A stretch of DNA of 64,000 nucleotides from Branchiostoma floridae (taxonomy: Eukaryota > Chordata > Leptocardii > Amphioxiformes > Branchiostomatidae), in contig NC_049989.1 of NCBI RefSeq assembly GCF_000003815.2, forward strand, positions 14,758,502-14,822,501. Direction: 5' to 3'. Below are positions 31,359 to 42,225 of this stretch, one piece after another. The notes beneath the pieces were generated by a model. That model had not been told where the DNA came from and made no database searches. It saw only the letters and a list, made by a program, of their open reading frames with translations. Every line of letters begins with the position of its first letter. The first letter of the stretch is position 1. Made by a program: the position numbers and the translations under genes.

Positions 31359-34300
31359 TTAAGGGGAATACGCGGGTGGCTTTTTCATGTATTTCTCCCG
31401 GAAATGGTGTTCCAGACCTAGGTCCACATAATCGCTTCCGCCTGCCGCCTGTGGCGGTATTGGCCCGGCAGAAGAAGGCCCCTGCCGTACGCCGATGGAG
31501 GGGCTGACGGCAGCCGCGTTCTTTGCCCCGCGCCACAGCGTGATGAACACCGCTAACGTCACCATCAGGATGAGGACGATCGGCAGCAGAGTCGATAGGA
31601 TGATGATCTCACGTGACGTCAGAGCGCTGTCCATGTCTGTCGTCATACCTGGAGAAAGAAAACAGAAAAAAAACGTCAACCATCCCTCAACGGAGGCAGG
31701 GGCCAATACAGGCATCTTGGACCCGTTGCTGACGTCACACTTTCGTTCAGGTCACGTGGCATACGTGATCCTTGAGAAGGATCGGAGGACTGATTGAACA
31801 TCCTGTCAATAGTCTCGCCTATTGAAAATAGCACTTACTGGGGCAGTCCGCTATGGCGCAGTTTGCAGTTTCGTGGCTGTTGCCTGTACAGTCGTCCCCA
31901 CCGTTGGCAGGTGCCGGGTCATTACACTCTCTCTCCCGCCACAGCTGTCCACCTCCACACGTCACCGGACAGCTGGTCCAGTTAGACCAGGACGACCAAC
32001 CGCCATGTTCTGAATTAAGACAAAAGGGGCACGTTGAAGTTTTGTAAATAACTGTGTATCAAAGTTGAGGTTTATACTGCAGCAGGCGTTTGCTTTACCC
32101 GGGACAAAAGCAGATACCGCAAGCTGGTAGGAAGTGATGCTATTCACGTCCACCATATAGAGTGTCAGGAAGTGATCAATGGACACACGTGATTAAAACC
32201 TTTCCATTGTAATTTACACACAATTGAACAAGATTATACACGAATTTCACGGAGGTGTGAGATCTTCGACCACTTGTTAAGACAGGGATAACGTTATGTT
32301 CTGTTGACTTCAAGGCTTAGGCTTAGAAAAGATGTACAGTCTTATATTCTCAGACAAAAAGAAAATCTATGGGAAAAACAAGAATGGTACATACGAGGGC
32401 ACGGGGCCGTAGTTACAGTACAGTCGGTTCGTTCCTCGCTGTCTCCGCCGCACGACTCAGTGGCGTTGTCGGCAGGATTGCCAGTGGTGCTGCAGGTACA
32501 GGTCCGAGTCCGGGTCATCACACCGTTGGACCCACAAGTCACACTACAGGCTGTGTAGTCCGACCACGTGGACCATTCATAGTCACCAGCTGTAGATAGG
32601 TATAGATTGAACATCGAACGTTTGATTTCATATGTAAGTTTATTACAAATTGCTGTCCGAAACTTCAAAGATAGCTGTATTATTATAAAGAAGCCGACAA
32701 AACGTACAGAAGCAAAATAAAGACATGACATAAAAACATTGTTACGAACATGCAGCCTCTCATTGGTCTGAACAGTTGATTGCTGTTCTGTCATTGGTTG
32801 AACTGCTAATTTGGATGAATATCTAATAGATAGCATCGGTCTGTAGTAACTGTTGGATAATCGAAGAAGATCTACAGATCTAATTTAGACCTATTCGTAT
32901 GGCTGGGCGCTTTAAATACCGCTTTTTCAAAACTCAGTCAAATAAGCCTAAAATATCTCAAAAACATCTTGCGATTTCCCCATTCCCGAAAAGAGGAAAT
33001 TTGGCAATTTGGCGGTGTTTTTTTTAACGCTTATTTCGCGGCGACCAGGAACGGTACTGCAGATTAAGTAGCTTCCATCGATTGTAAAAAAAGTATTTTC
33101 AGAATGCAAGATAGGAAGGAAGAACAGCACCTACCGTTACAGGTATCTCCTGAGCACTCCAGGACCTCGTAGTTGGCGCCGTCGCAGTCGTTCCCCCCGC
33201 CGGCGGGGACCGGGTTGGTGCAGGTTCGGGTACGGAGTCGCTTCCCGGTCCCTGACACTACCGAGCACGTGGTGTACTCCGTCCAGTCCGACCAACCACC
33301 GTGCACTGAGGGGCAGGTGCATTTGATTGGTTTACTCAGTGTTTTTTGCTTGTTTGTTTGAACTTTGTTTTTTCATGAAAACTCAAATTGGCCCCTTTTC
33401 ATTGAGGCCATGAGGAAAGAGGTCTTATAAGTCTATATACACAATATTTACATACATCGTACAAAATGCAAAATAGTAAGATCTGCTACACGTGTTCATA
33501 TGATTACACTACATAACGATAGTTCACCTTTATTCACGGGGTAACCTATATCCGTTGTGTCTAAAAGCATGGCACATATTAAGGGATATTAAGTGGACGG
33601 ATGTTGGTTTCAATCTATTAAACATTACAATTTGAAACCACTGTCCGTAAACTTGATACCCCAAAATACCCTAGGACTGTTTTTAGATACAGCGGATATA
33701 GGTTACCTAGAGGCGAACTAACTTAGCAATGCAGTGGTTGCCCCTACCTCAACAAAATGATTCAACCGAAAAGAAGAAGTAACTGTCTAGATCTATACTC
33801 TCTGCAACGTTGACGTAAAAAAAAAAACTTACCACAGTTTCCTGTGCAGGGTTGACTGGCCGGCATACACGCCAAACCTAGAAACATAAAAGACAAAACA
33901 TTTTTAAACATGACATAACAGAGTCCGGGCCCAGGACATGAAAAGATACTAATTTTCAGCCTCAAACCAAAAATATTTCGTGAGCAAAACGAGCAATCGT
34001 GTGCTGTGGTAGATTGAAAAGATACATGGCATTCCAGATTGAATAAACGTTATTTATTTACTTAATGTATTAGAACGCCAGCGTCAACTACAAGGTCGAA
34101 GAAGCAGATGTGAAAGAATAAACATTTTGAATCTATATTGTTCGGTAACGTTATACCATACTCTCTGTTCAGCCATTTTCAACTTCTTTGTCGACTCAGA
34201 TTTTATCAACTTTTAGGCAACTTTTTTGGCGAAACTTTATCTTAGTCATAGTTTTGCAGAGGATGTCATCCATATGATCAACATGGCCTTACGATACAAA

Positions 34301-35239
34301 GCAGATCAATCCAAGCTGAACAACAACAACAGATCATTTAACCTTGAACAAATATTCAAGATGGCGGTCGGTCTACAGGGCTTCGCGTTTCACTTGCTGT
34401 AGCTAGACTTATTCAAGGTCGCTATGGCGTACATGCTTCTTTGTGCGTGTTACACACCCAAGCTAACATACTAATAATCTTGACACAAACTACACAAATT
34501 ATCGACCTCTTACGATGTGCATCTCCCTGTGACTTATTCATAAAACTTCTCTTCTTTCGCCAATGTACCAATTTACAACTAGGACAGCAGTGTACCAAGT
34601 GTGATCGTAATGTTGATGTCTGTGGACATTGAGTGCCATAATTCATCTTAGTTGTTTGATCTCCAAACCTAAGAATGGGTCTGTACACACGTTACGTATT
34701 TCTCTTTTCCATGCTAAATACAAACGTAGCTCGCTAGTCGGTGTCTCTAAAACTACACCAACAACAAACACAGTTTGCGGAAGTTGTCACTACCATGTTC
34801 ACTCAACTTTACAGTTTACTGCATTACTCCTTAGTTGTAGCAACCTTACATTGTGCGGTGAATGTCCAACGCTACTTGACTTCTACACTACAACGTTTTG
34901 AACCAGATTCATCAAAGTTTTACAGTATCCACAGTGAAAGACAAGCAAGCCCTTTGCCTACGCTATTAGAGTTCCTCTCTCTTGTGCAGGTGTTAGAAGA
35001 TTGCTTTATTAATATACAAATTTCATATCATGGCTTAAAAAGCATTGAATATGCTTGCAGACTAGGCAAATAATTCAAGAGATACAGAGAGGCTACACGT
35101 TTATGTAGGTTGTTCTTAGTTCACACTAAATGTACCTGGTTCTAGACCATTTAACGTACTTACCATTTTTCGGCAATAGACAGAGTAGAACGCCGAAACA
35201 ACAGAAGGCCTTCACCAAAGACATCGTCAATAATTGCAT
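31359..35239 (-). CDS. Type I membrane protein with three thrombospondin type 1 repeats
   Basis: Seen: six exons, 35239-35164, 33877-33833, 33305-33135, 32589-32395, 32009-31839 and 31648-31359, all joined at phase 1 (315 residues). Order: signal peptide (VKAFCCFGVLLCLLP), a short linker with Cys (ACMPASQPCTGNC), TSR1 (GGWSDWTEYTTCSV), TSR2 (YEWSTWSDYTACSVTCG), TSR3 (GGWSSWSNWTSCPVTCGGG), one TM helix (IIILSTLLPIVLILMVTLAV) and a tail of about 60 residues with SDYVDL and C-terminal PPAYSP. A second in-frame start lies at 35224. Known: TSRs bind glycosaminoglycans, proteins and matrix; the WxxW motif can be C-mannosylated. SxYxxL is the ITIM form and PPxY binds WW domains. Inference: a cell-surface adhesion or signalling receptor. 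TSR1 has Ser where the CSxTCG Cys normally sits. I do not recognise a vertebrate orthologue. Confidence 0.92.
33524..33718. mobile_element. GTTCACC foldback MITE, full copy
   Basis: TA-flanked, starts GTTCACCTTTATTCACGGGG and ends CTAGAGGCGAAC, with inner arms TATATCCGTTGTG / CAGCGGATATAGG. It lies in an intron of the TSR gene. Confidence 0.85.
34060..34291. mobile_element. Partial Harbinger-like MITE (family GGCCATGTTGAT)
   Basis: The right end CATATGATCAACATGGCC and interior AATCTATATTGTTCGGTA match 12026-12402 and 49779-50186. The left TIR is not clear. It lies in intron 1 of the TSR gene. Confidence 0.7.
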
Positions 35240-36690
35240 GTCTTACTTTAAGTCATTTTGTAAAGAGGCTTCCACGTGAAAAGAGTGAAGGTCCAAAAAT
35301 TGCAGGCGATTTTCAAGGCTTAAGCTTGTTGCGTGGTTTGTGTTGGTAAAGATGGCGGCTAAAAAGGTATCTAAGTGTAGGGGACCGTGACATGATATGG
35401 TACCCCTGCCAGGTAGCTCAATAGATACAGTGAAACTTGATCCATATGTCAACCTACCGATGACCCGTGTTAGCCATGTTGATAGAATGGAACCTGTTTA
35501 AAGGGGCGTCACTGGAGCAACAATGACGTCATATTTGGCTAGTACTCTCCAAGCAGATATTGCTAGAAAAAAGTTATAACGTCTTCTAGCTCAGTATTTT
35601 TGCTACTAATGGCCTTGCCATAAACCATACAACAGCCCAGATTTGTTTACCAGTAAAATATCAAGCGGGGTCCAAACGGATGCAGCGTGTTGATGCCCTG
35701 GCGGGCCCATGTCCCAGTTTCCTTTCGCTTGTGAAAAAGAAGAAGTTACAATGGTTTAGCCATGCTACAAGAGCAAAGGGCACTCTAACTCACACTATAC
35801 TGCAAGGTAGGGCGGAGGGTGCAAGACTAGGGGACGTCCACAACGGACTTGGACTAGTGACTTGAAAGAATGGTCGTAACAAACAGTACATCAGCTAGAG
35901 ACCTTGGCCGAAGATAGACGAAGATGGAAAACTTATGTTGATGGTATTGCTGCCCATACGGCCGGTGAGGCTATGGGACCGGTGAGGTGAGGCGAGGTCC
36001 AAACGGACCACATTATGTTATGCTTAGTTATATCTTATTGCGACAGTTTTTGGTGGTCGTTATACAAACATTCTTAAGGTAAACGTAAGAGAAATATTCT
36101 GACATGCTAATTTGTAAATAATTACAAATTAAGTACCATAATTTATATACATAGTAAAAAAATTAAAAAGAACAATTTTTGCGCTGATGGTGGCAAGTTG
36201 GCAACTTATTTCTTACAACCTGGCCCCTAACTTTCTACAAAGATACCATCATGATAACAGACTGCATGCTATTGAAGTAATCATGCTTCCAAGAATAACG
36301 TTACACATTGATGACAAATTAATCAAATCAAAACATTTCATGTTCTGAAAACTGCACATTTTGCAATTTGCTGAGGCCAAAATGTTCTGACATTAATAAT
36401 TTCCACCGCATTGTGTCAGTCTCAGTACAAAGAAGCCGCGAAAGAATTTTTCAGATACAAAATGTTTAAAAAGAGCTTCAAGTGTTGCAATTTTCCTTTT
36501 TTCGCTTTTGAGATTAGCATTTAGCAACTGTTGTAGTGCCTTGTAGTTAATACCTTTTGAGGCCGTATCGGAAGGGGGCGTTAATGACTTTCACAGATTG
36601 CAACACCTTCAAAGATTGGAACAAACGCGTACGTGTACATTCTGGTGAAAGTCTGGACGAAATTACAGCATGATATTCTGTCTTTTTTGA
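35240..36690. other. 5' flank of the TSR gene; decayed LINE 3' piece inside
   Basis: No host exon recognised. The only interpretable part is the LINE remnant at 35670-35980. Confidence 0.5.
35670..35980 (+). mobile_element. Decayed LINE 3' end
   Basis: The frame reads KKKLQWFSHATRAKG, then THTILQGRAEGARLG, the conserved C-terminal motif of many LINE ORF2 proteins (RxLxWFGHVxR ... TILQGxxEGxR). Frameshifts and stops follow. It is dead. Confidence 0.75.
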
Positions 36691-36863
36691 CTAGCTTTTT
36701 CAAAACAATCCATCCAGGCTCTGTAGATTTGTCGTGTTGATACACAGACAAGAACACACGGACACACACACACACACACAGACACAGACACAGACACAGA
36801 CACAGACACAGACACAGACACATACACATATACATACACACACACACACACGCATTCACATAC

Positions 36864-36894
<31 letters not shown>

Positions 36895-36915
36895 GACACA
36901 GACACATACACATAT

Positions 36916-36950
<35 letters not shown>

Positions 36951-36952
36951 TT

Positions 36953-37024
<72 letters not shown>

Positions 37025-37120
37025 TACACACACATACACATACACACACATACATGCACCCAGACACACACTCGAACGATCCTGTTGAAAACACGGCCTC
37101 CATTTTTCATGGACGTAATT
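36690..37120. repeat. Long (CA)n microsatellite with dispersed-repeat 3' end
   Basis: About 300 bp of CA, CAGA, CATA units (36763-37062), then CCTCCATTTTTCATGGACGT, the 3' end of the dispersed repeat also seen at 21190-21440. The long Thr-His, Cys-Val and Val-Cys frames here are microsatellite translations. Confidence 0.9.
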
Positions 37121-37731
37121 GGAGACTCCTGATAAAACTAAAGCGGGAACTGAATTACAGATATACTTATCAAGTACATCACATCCAAGATACGTACCAC
37201 ATCATTAAGTGGATGTTGAATAAGATTGTATCGACAATTCCCAGAAAAATACGTCCGCTACAGCGTCATAGGGGAGGCAATTACCGCTACAACACGGTAG
37301 AAAATAATGATGAGTGCGGTTGGAGTGGTGGGAGACGCCGGGGCAAGAATAATCCACTGTTAGGCCACGCTAATTTTATTTCTTGCTTCTCAGATTCGCC
37401 TGTCCACTTTTTTTTTCATTTTCAAAAAACAAAAAGTCCCGGGGAAAAGGTAATGTAGGTTTCGCTATCTCAAACCTGTAAGTGTTATCATTCAGTGCCA
37501 TATATATAATTTCAGTCTAAACGCAATGCCTTTTATTTTAGTAACAAATCAAAGAAAGGGATTCATTGTATGAAACGCGCCATTAAACTCCCCAGGCTGT
37601 TGATTTTTTGGGCTATTTCAGTCGCATATCTTCACCCCAGACCTTTTGAAAAATATAGTTTTATTTTATTTTTACCTGTCGGCCCGGGTTTTTTTCTTTT
37701 TCAGAAAAAAAACATGAGAAGCAACAAATAA

Positions 37732-38505
37732 GGCCACAGCATGTAAAAGTGCAAAAAAAAGAGATTGCGTGAAAAAAAAGACGGGTAAAAAAACACAAGA
37801 TGGCTAAATTTTCAAAATAGACACCATAAACGTCGTAACAAGATTTAAAGTGACAAAACGTGGCATCACAAGTAACAAAGCATTCATTCCTGTATTATGC
37901 AATAAAGATTATCATATCATATTAAAGAAGTGAACTAGTGTAGTAAAAGTGACACTAGTGTGGTACACCAGTATCACTTACTAAGCTGGCAACTACATTC
38001 ATGGCTTCCATATTGCTTGCATTCTTACAACTATCCAACAAGGTTCACTTCTGCTACTGTAGTCATGGCTACCTCCCTAGTGTCACTTCTACATGTATGA
38101 TTATTAGGCTACAACACAATTTTTTTGCCTATTTTGCCTATCTGACCATCCCCGAAGAGGATAGAAATTCTTCCGAAAATAGTTTCATCAGGTTAGTAGA
38201 ATATATGATATAGGAGAATTCTTTTTACACAACCAGAGGTAGTTACATTGCTTACGTTTCGATGTCTCTCAGACACCTTAGTCAGAGCTTCTATTATAAC
38301 TGGAGTTCGATGGTGAGAAGCAGAACTCCAGTTAGAAACTCTGACGAAGGTGTCTGAGAGATATTGAAACGTAAGCAATGTAAGTACCTGCTGGTTGTGT
38401 AAAAAGAATTATCCTATATCCGATAAAAATTCTTGTTATTTTCTGAAATCAGGCGAAAATTGATACGCGCGCTGATGTCATCCATAAACATTACATGCTG
38501 TGGCC
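37732..38505. mobile_element. Harbinger-like MITE, family GGCCACAGCAAGTAA, with nested foldback
   Basis: Starts GGCCACAGCATGTAAA and ends TTACATGCTGTGGCC, flanked by TAA on both sides. The interior (ACTAGTGTGGTACACCAGTA, TGGCTACCTCCCTAGTGTCA) matches 49105-49619. A foldback element (38205-38425) interrupts it. Confidence 0.85.
38205..38425. mobile_element. Foldback element with two opposed hammerhead-like cores, short copy
   Basis: Arms beginning GATATAGGAGAATTC and ending GAATTATCCTATATC are inverted. Each arm carries a hammerhead-like core: plus strand 38341-38372 has CTGACGA, the stem arms AGGTGTCT / AGATATT around GAG, then GAAACGT. Minus strand 38285-38254 has CTGACTA, AGGTGTCT / AGACATC, then GAAACGT. 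It is inserted in the MITE at 37732-38505. Confidence 0.75.
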
Positions 38506-38856
38506 TAACTGTGGTGCACGTGTGGCCTTATCACGTTGGCAAAGGTTGCCACCACCGACGTACTGACTCCTACGGACCGACGTATTTATTTTGGTTATTT
38601 CTCCATTTTAGCCTTAAAGTGTTTGGTAAAATTGCATGTAGCGCAGTGGATACATACAGCGCACGTGTTGATAAATATGAGACATGTGAGGGTTGGTTAG
38701 ACAACCGATCAAGTTGAGGACATCAAATTATGGCATTTTCAATTAAGCTCAAACTCTTTACTATCTTTAGACTTTCCAGTTTTAGCTGGGTCGTGAAAGG
38801 TTTATTATAAAGCAGACTCTAAGCTGTATGTTGAATAAGTGTCGAGTTGTGGTTGG

Positions 38857-38877
38857 TTGTGAGTGTGTGTGTGTGCG

Positions 38878-38923
<46 letters not shown>

Positions 38924-38930
38924 GTGCTCG
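38857..38930. repeat. (GT)n microsatellite
   Basis: GTGTGT run with a TTG interruption, about 70 bp. Confidence 0.95.
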
Positions 38931-39224
38931 ATCGTGGTTATTTCTGTCTACATTAGCAATAAGTGATGATGGTTTGAAAAATTGTTTGCAACATACGGCG
39001 CAAATGGTAACAAATATAAGACATGCGAGGGTCGGAAAGACAGCCGAACAAGCGAAAATGTACCTACATGTACCGGTAGGTTGGAAGCAGAATTAAAGCA
39101 TGGCAGTTTCTTTTCATCCCAAGCTGGCTTTACTAACGTTATCTTTAGACTTTCCCGTTTTAGCTAGGTCGTGAAAGGTATATATAGTGCTTTATAATGC
39201 CTCAAAGCTATTTGTTGTGTTATT

Positions 39225-39540
39225 GTAGAATTTGTGTGTTTGTGTTTGTCCGTGTGTGTGTGCATGTGAACGCGTATAACGCTGTGTGCATGTACATGTC
39301 ATGTACGTAACGTAACGTTACGTGTGTGTGTTTCTGCATGTGTGTGTGTGTGTGTCTGTCTGTCTTTCTGTGCGTGCGCGCGTGTGTGTGTGTGCGTGTG
39401 CGTGTCTGACTGCCTTTCTGTCTTTGCGTGCGTGTGTGTGTGCGTTTGTGTCTGTCTGTCTGTCTGTCTTTCTTTCTTTCTGTCTTTGTGTGTGTGTGTG
39501 TGTGTGTGTGTGCATGTGTGCATGTGTGCATGTGTACTCG
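39225..39540. repeat. Complex (TG)n/(TCTG)n microsatellite
   Basis: About 300 bp of TG, TCTG, TTTC and GCGTG units. The overlapping open frames on both strands are low-complexity artefacts. Confidence 0.95.
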
Positions 39541-39894
39541 TCCGTACATGATCGGTAAGAGTTTGGGAAGGGGCACTGCTAGCAAATAGCGATAATGTAT
39601 TGCCATGTACGGCCAAATACGTCATGATATATTTCGGAATGTTATTCTAATGAACCTATTCGACTTGGACCACCATCTCTTTTTATCCTTAAGAAACAGT
39701 GTGAACTGTTTCGAGACGTCCAAATTAACCCAATAACGCTTGGTCCGCACTCGTCAATGGTTGTCGTTAATCTCCGAGCTCTTCAGACACCTCAATGACG
39801 TGAGCTGCCTTTTCTCACGTTAACTATAATGTCAGGATATACGTAGGTATGACCTAAATACATCCATCATCCATCCATGTGAAAATAATTTCAT

Positions 39895-40358
39895 CAGGTT
39901 TTTAGATCATAGGGCATAAGAGTTTTCTTTCACACAACCAGTTTTTTTCTCACCTGCTGACGTTTAGATGTCTGTCCGACAGAACTTCTAACTGGAGTTC
40001 TGCTTCTCGCCGCTATATGCAGCCGATGTAGGTGGCGCTTTTGCGGCGAGAACACTATCCCAAACGTGGCTTAGGTCATAGATAGAGAAGACAACAGACG
40101 AATCCGTCGGATTTAAGAAGCAGTCTGGATAAGGAAGTCAGCCCCAGTGATGAACCGGAACGAGGGGGGATACAAGCTAAGCCATGTTTAGGATAATGTT
40201 CTCGCCGCAAAAGCGCCACCTACATCGGCTACATATAGCGGCGAGAAGCAGAAATCCAGTTAGAACATCTGACGAAGGTGTCTGAGAGACATCGAAACGT
40301 AAGCAATGGAAGTACAAGCTCTGGTTGTGTAAAAAGAATTCTCCTATATCCTACAGCC
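39895..40358. mobile_element. Foldback element with hammerhead-like core, long copy
   Basis: Same family as 38205-38425 but with arms extended by CTCGCCGCTATATGCAGCCG and GGCGCTTTTGCGGCGAGAA. The right arm keeps CTGACGA, AGGTGTCT / AGACATC around GAG, and GAAACGT (40269-40300). The left arm core is degenerate (GTTCTGTC, TAAACGT). Confidence 0.75.
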
Positions 40359-40419
40359 ACTCCTCCAATCCACGGTGTCTACGGTATGGTATTGGAAAGC
40401 GGGGCCCAGCCCTTTCGTT

Positions 40420-41620
40420 CAACAGCCTTTTAGCTCCCCGTGCAAAGCCAGGTACCCGTTTTTACAGAGTATAGTGAGGAAAGTGGTGTTAAGTGCCTTT
40501 TCTTAAACCGGCTTTACAATTCCTGCGAACGCCGGCCGAATTTACAAGTATAGATCGGTCAGAGCTCACCGAATGTCAATATCGACCGAGAATTGGTTGT
40601 ATTTTTCGTGTGAAAATCTGCCCCTTCACAAATTGCACGGGGCTCGGGTGACGTCTATCCAACATTAATGATTATATGCCCCCCATGGGATGGTAGCATC
40701 TCTTGGACATTGACGAAGTAAGAATGGACTAACCCGGTAAAAAGCTAATATTTGGATCGACTTTAACTTCTGAGTTTTGGGAAATATGTAGGGCATTAGT
40801 GGGGTGGACGGGCACCCTAAAACAATGATGTTAACAGGAATTTTGTGATAGAACAATCAAAAATCTCAAAAATTTCAAAATTCGTCGCCTAGCTGAATTT
40901 AAGCGCAGCTGGTAGTGCCCAACAAGCGCCGGCCGAGCTGCTAAAATCGTCCGCGTATAATCGCCAAAACGCCGGTCATACTCCGGCCGAAAATGCCCAA
41001 AACTCCAGTTTAAAATTTAAAAGAAACATATCTCTATACAGGTTTGATCAATCAATCTCTATATAAAAGACCTTAAAAAGCCTTCCACGACCATTCTAAG
41101 AGTGGGCGATTCACACTTAAGAATTCCGATCACTGAGTATAAATAATTGTTAAACTGGGCCACCAGTTCATTGAACTGTCTCTTTAAATGGTTAACCAGT
41201 ACAAAGCCGGATCATTGCGCCAGACTTCTCTACCTAATGGAGGTTATTCTTAGAATCCCAATGGCAAAATAATTATGTAGAAGGCGCTTGATGGGGAGCT
41301 TCGGCACAAATACTTCTGAACTACTTGCGTCACAAGGTGCAGTTCGTTAGCATTCGTTGTTTGAGCCGAATAAAAAAGTAAGATCTCTCTAGCATGCAAT
41401 TATGGCGACTAATTATGTCCAGAACTCGAGATGTCACTGCCAGAAGTTTCGCTGTAGTACCGCAGATTGTTGCAAGGGGGCTTGCTCCAAATCGTCCCAC
41501 GTCTAAAACGAACGTTAGCTATCTGCGAAGACTGTAAATCATAGCGTTGATTTATAAAAAAAACGTTTAAAAAACAGCCGGAAAGCTTACATGATTTCTG
41601 CCTACAAACACAATCTACCG
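40420..41620. other. Intergenic, no gene recognised
   Basis: A diverged reverse SINE-like piece may lie at 40470-40545 (GAGGAAAGTGGTGTTAAGTG). The rest shows no exon or element I can name. Confidence 0.45.
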
Positions 41621-41695
41621 ACATAAATAATCATAATCCATCCAGAGGTTCTTAAGCTATGCTGACTACAAATATCCGGAAATACACATTCATCA

Positions 41696-41748
<53 letters not shown>

Positions 41749-41873
41749 GAGCGTACACACACACACACACACACACACACAGGCGTGCGCGCGCACACAC
41801 ACAAACACACGCACACACCGCACACACACACGCACACACACGCACACACACACACACACGCACATACATACAA

Positions 41874-41907
<34 letters not shown>

Positions 41908-41980
41908 AAACACACACACACACACACGCGCACACACACACGCACACACAAATGACACCTCAATTTTTCATGGAGGCAAC
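41620..41980. repeat. Dispersed repeat with (CA)n/(GA)n core
   Basis: Starts AATCATAATCCATCCAGAGG and TTCTTAAGCTATGCTGACTA, then CAAATATCCGGAAATACACA, about 260 bp of CA, CG and CT units, and CCTCAATTTTTCATGGAGGC. Same module order as 21190-21440. Confidence 0.85.
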
Positions 41981-42225
41981 AAGCGTACTCAGTCAATCGA
42001 TCGGTTCCAACCAATCGCGTGGCAGCAATGAAGCCCCGCCCCTTTGCTACAGGTAGCAGGTACTACATCTTGTCGGGAATCCAAATCGTCCCACTGCAGG
42101 CATGAGAACGTGGGCTGGCATCGTCTCCTGAGATCGCGTTGACCGCACCGGGGCCTTGTCGAGCGCGCCACGCGCGTTCCTCTTTCCCTTCTCTGAATAT
42201 ATTCATGTCCATCTCACCCTCAAAC

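Noticed and set aside
34629-35073. Plus-strand ORFs upstream of the TSR gene
   Set aside because: No domain or splice support; they lie antisense to the 5' end of intron 1 of the TSR gene.
36581-37132. Long open frames rich in Cys-Val, Thr-His or Val-Cys
   Set aside because: They are translations of the CA microsatellite; the same applies to 39220-39625, 41602-42014 and 3813-4050.
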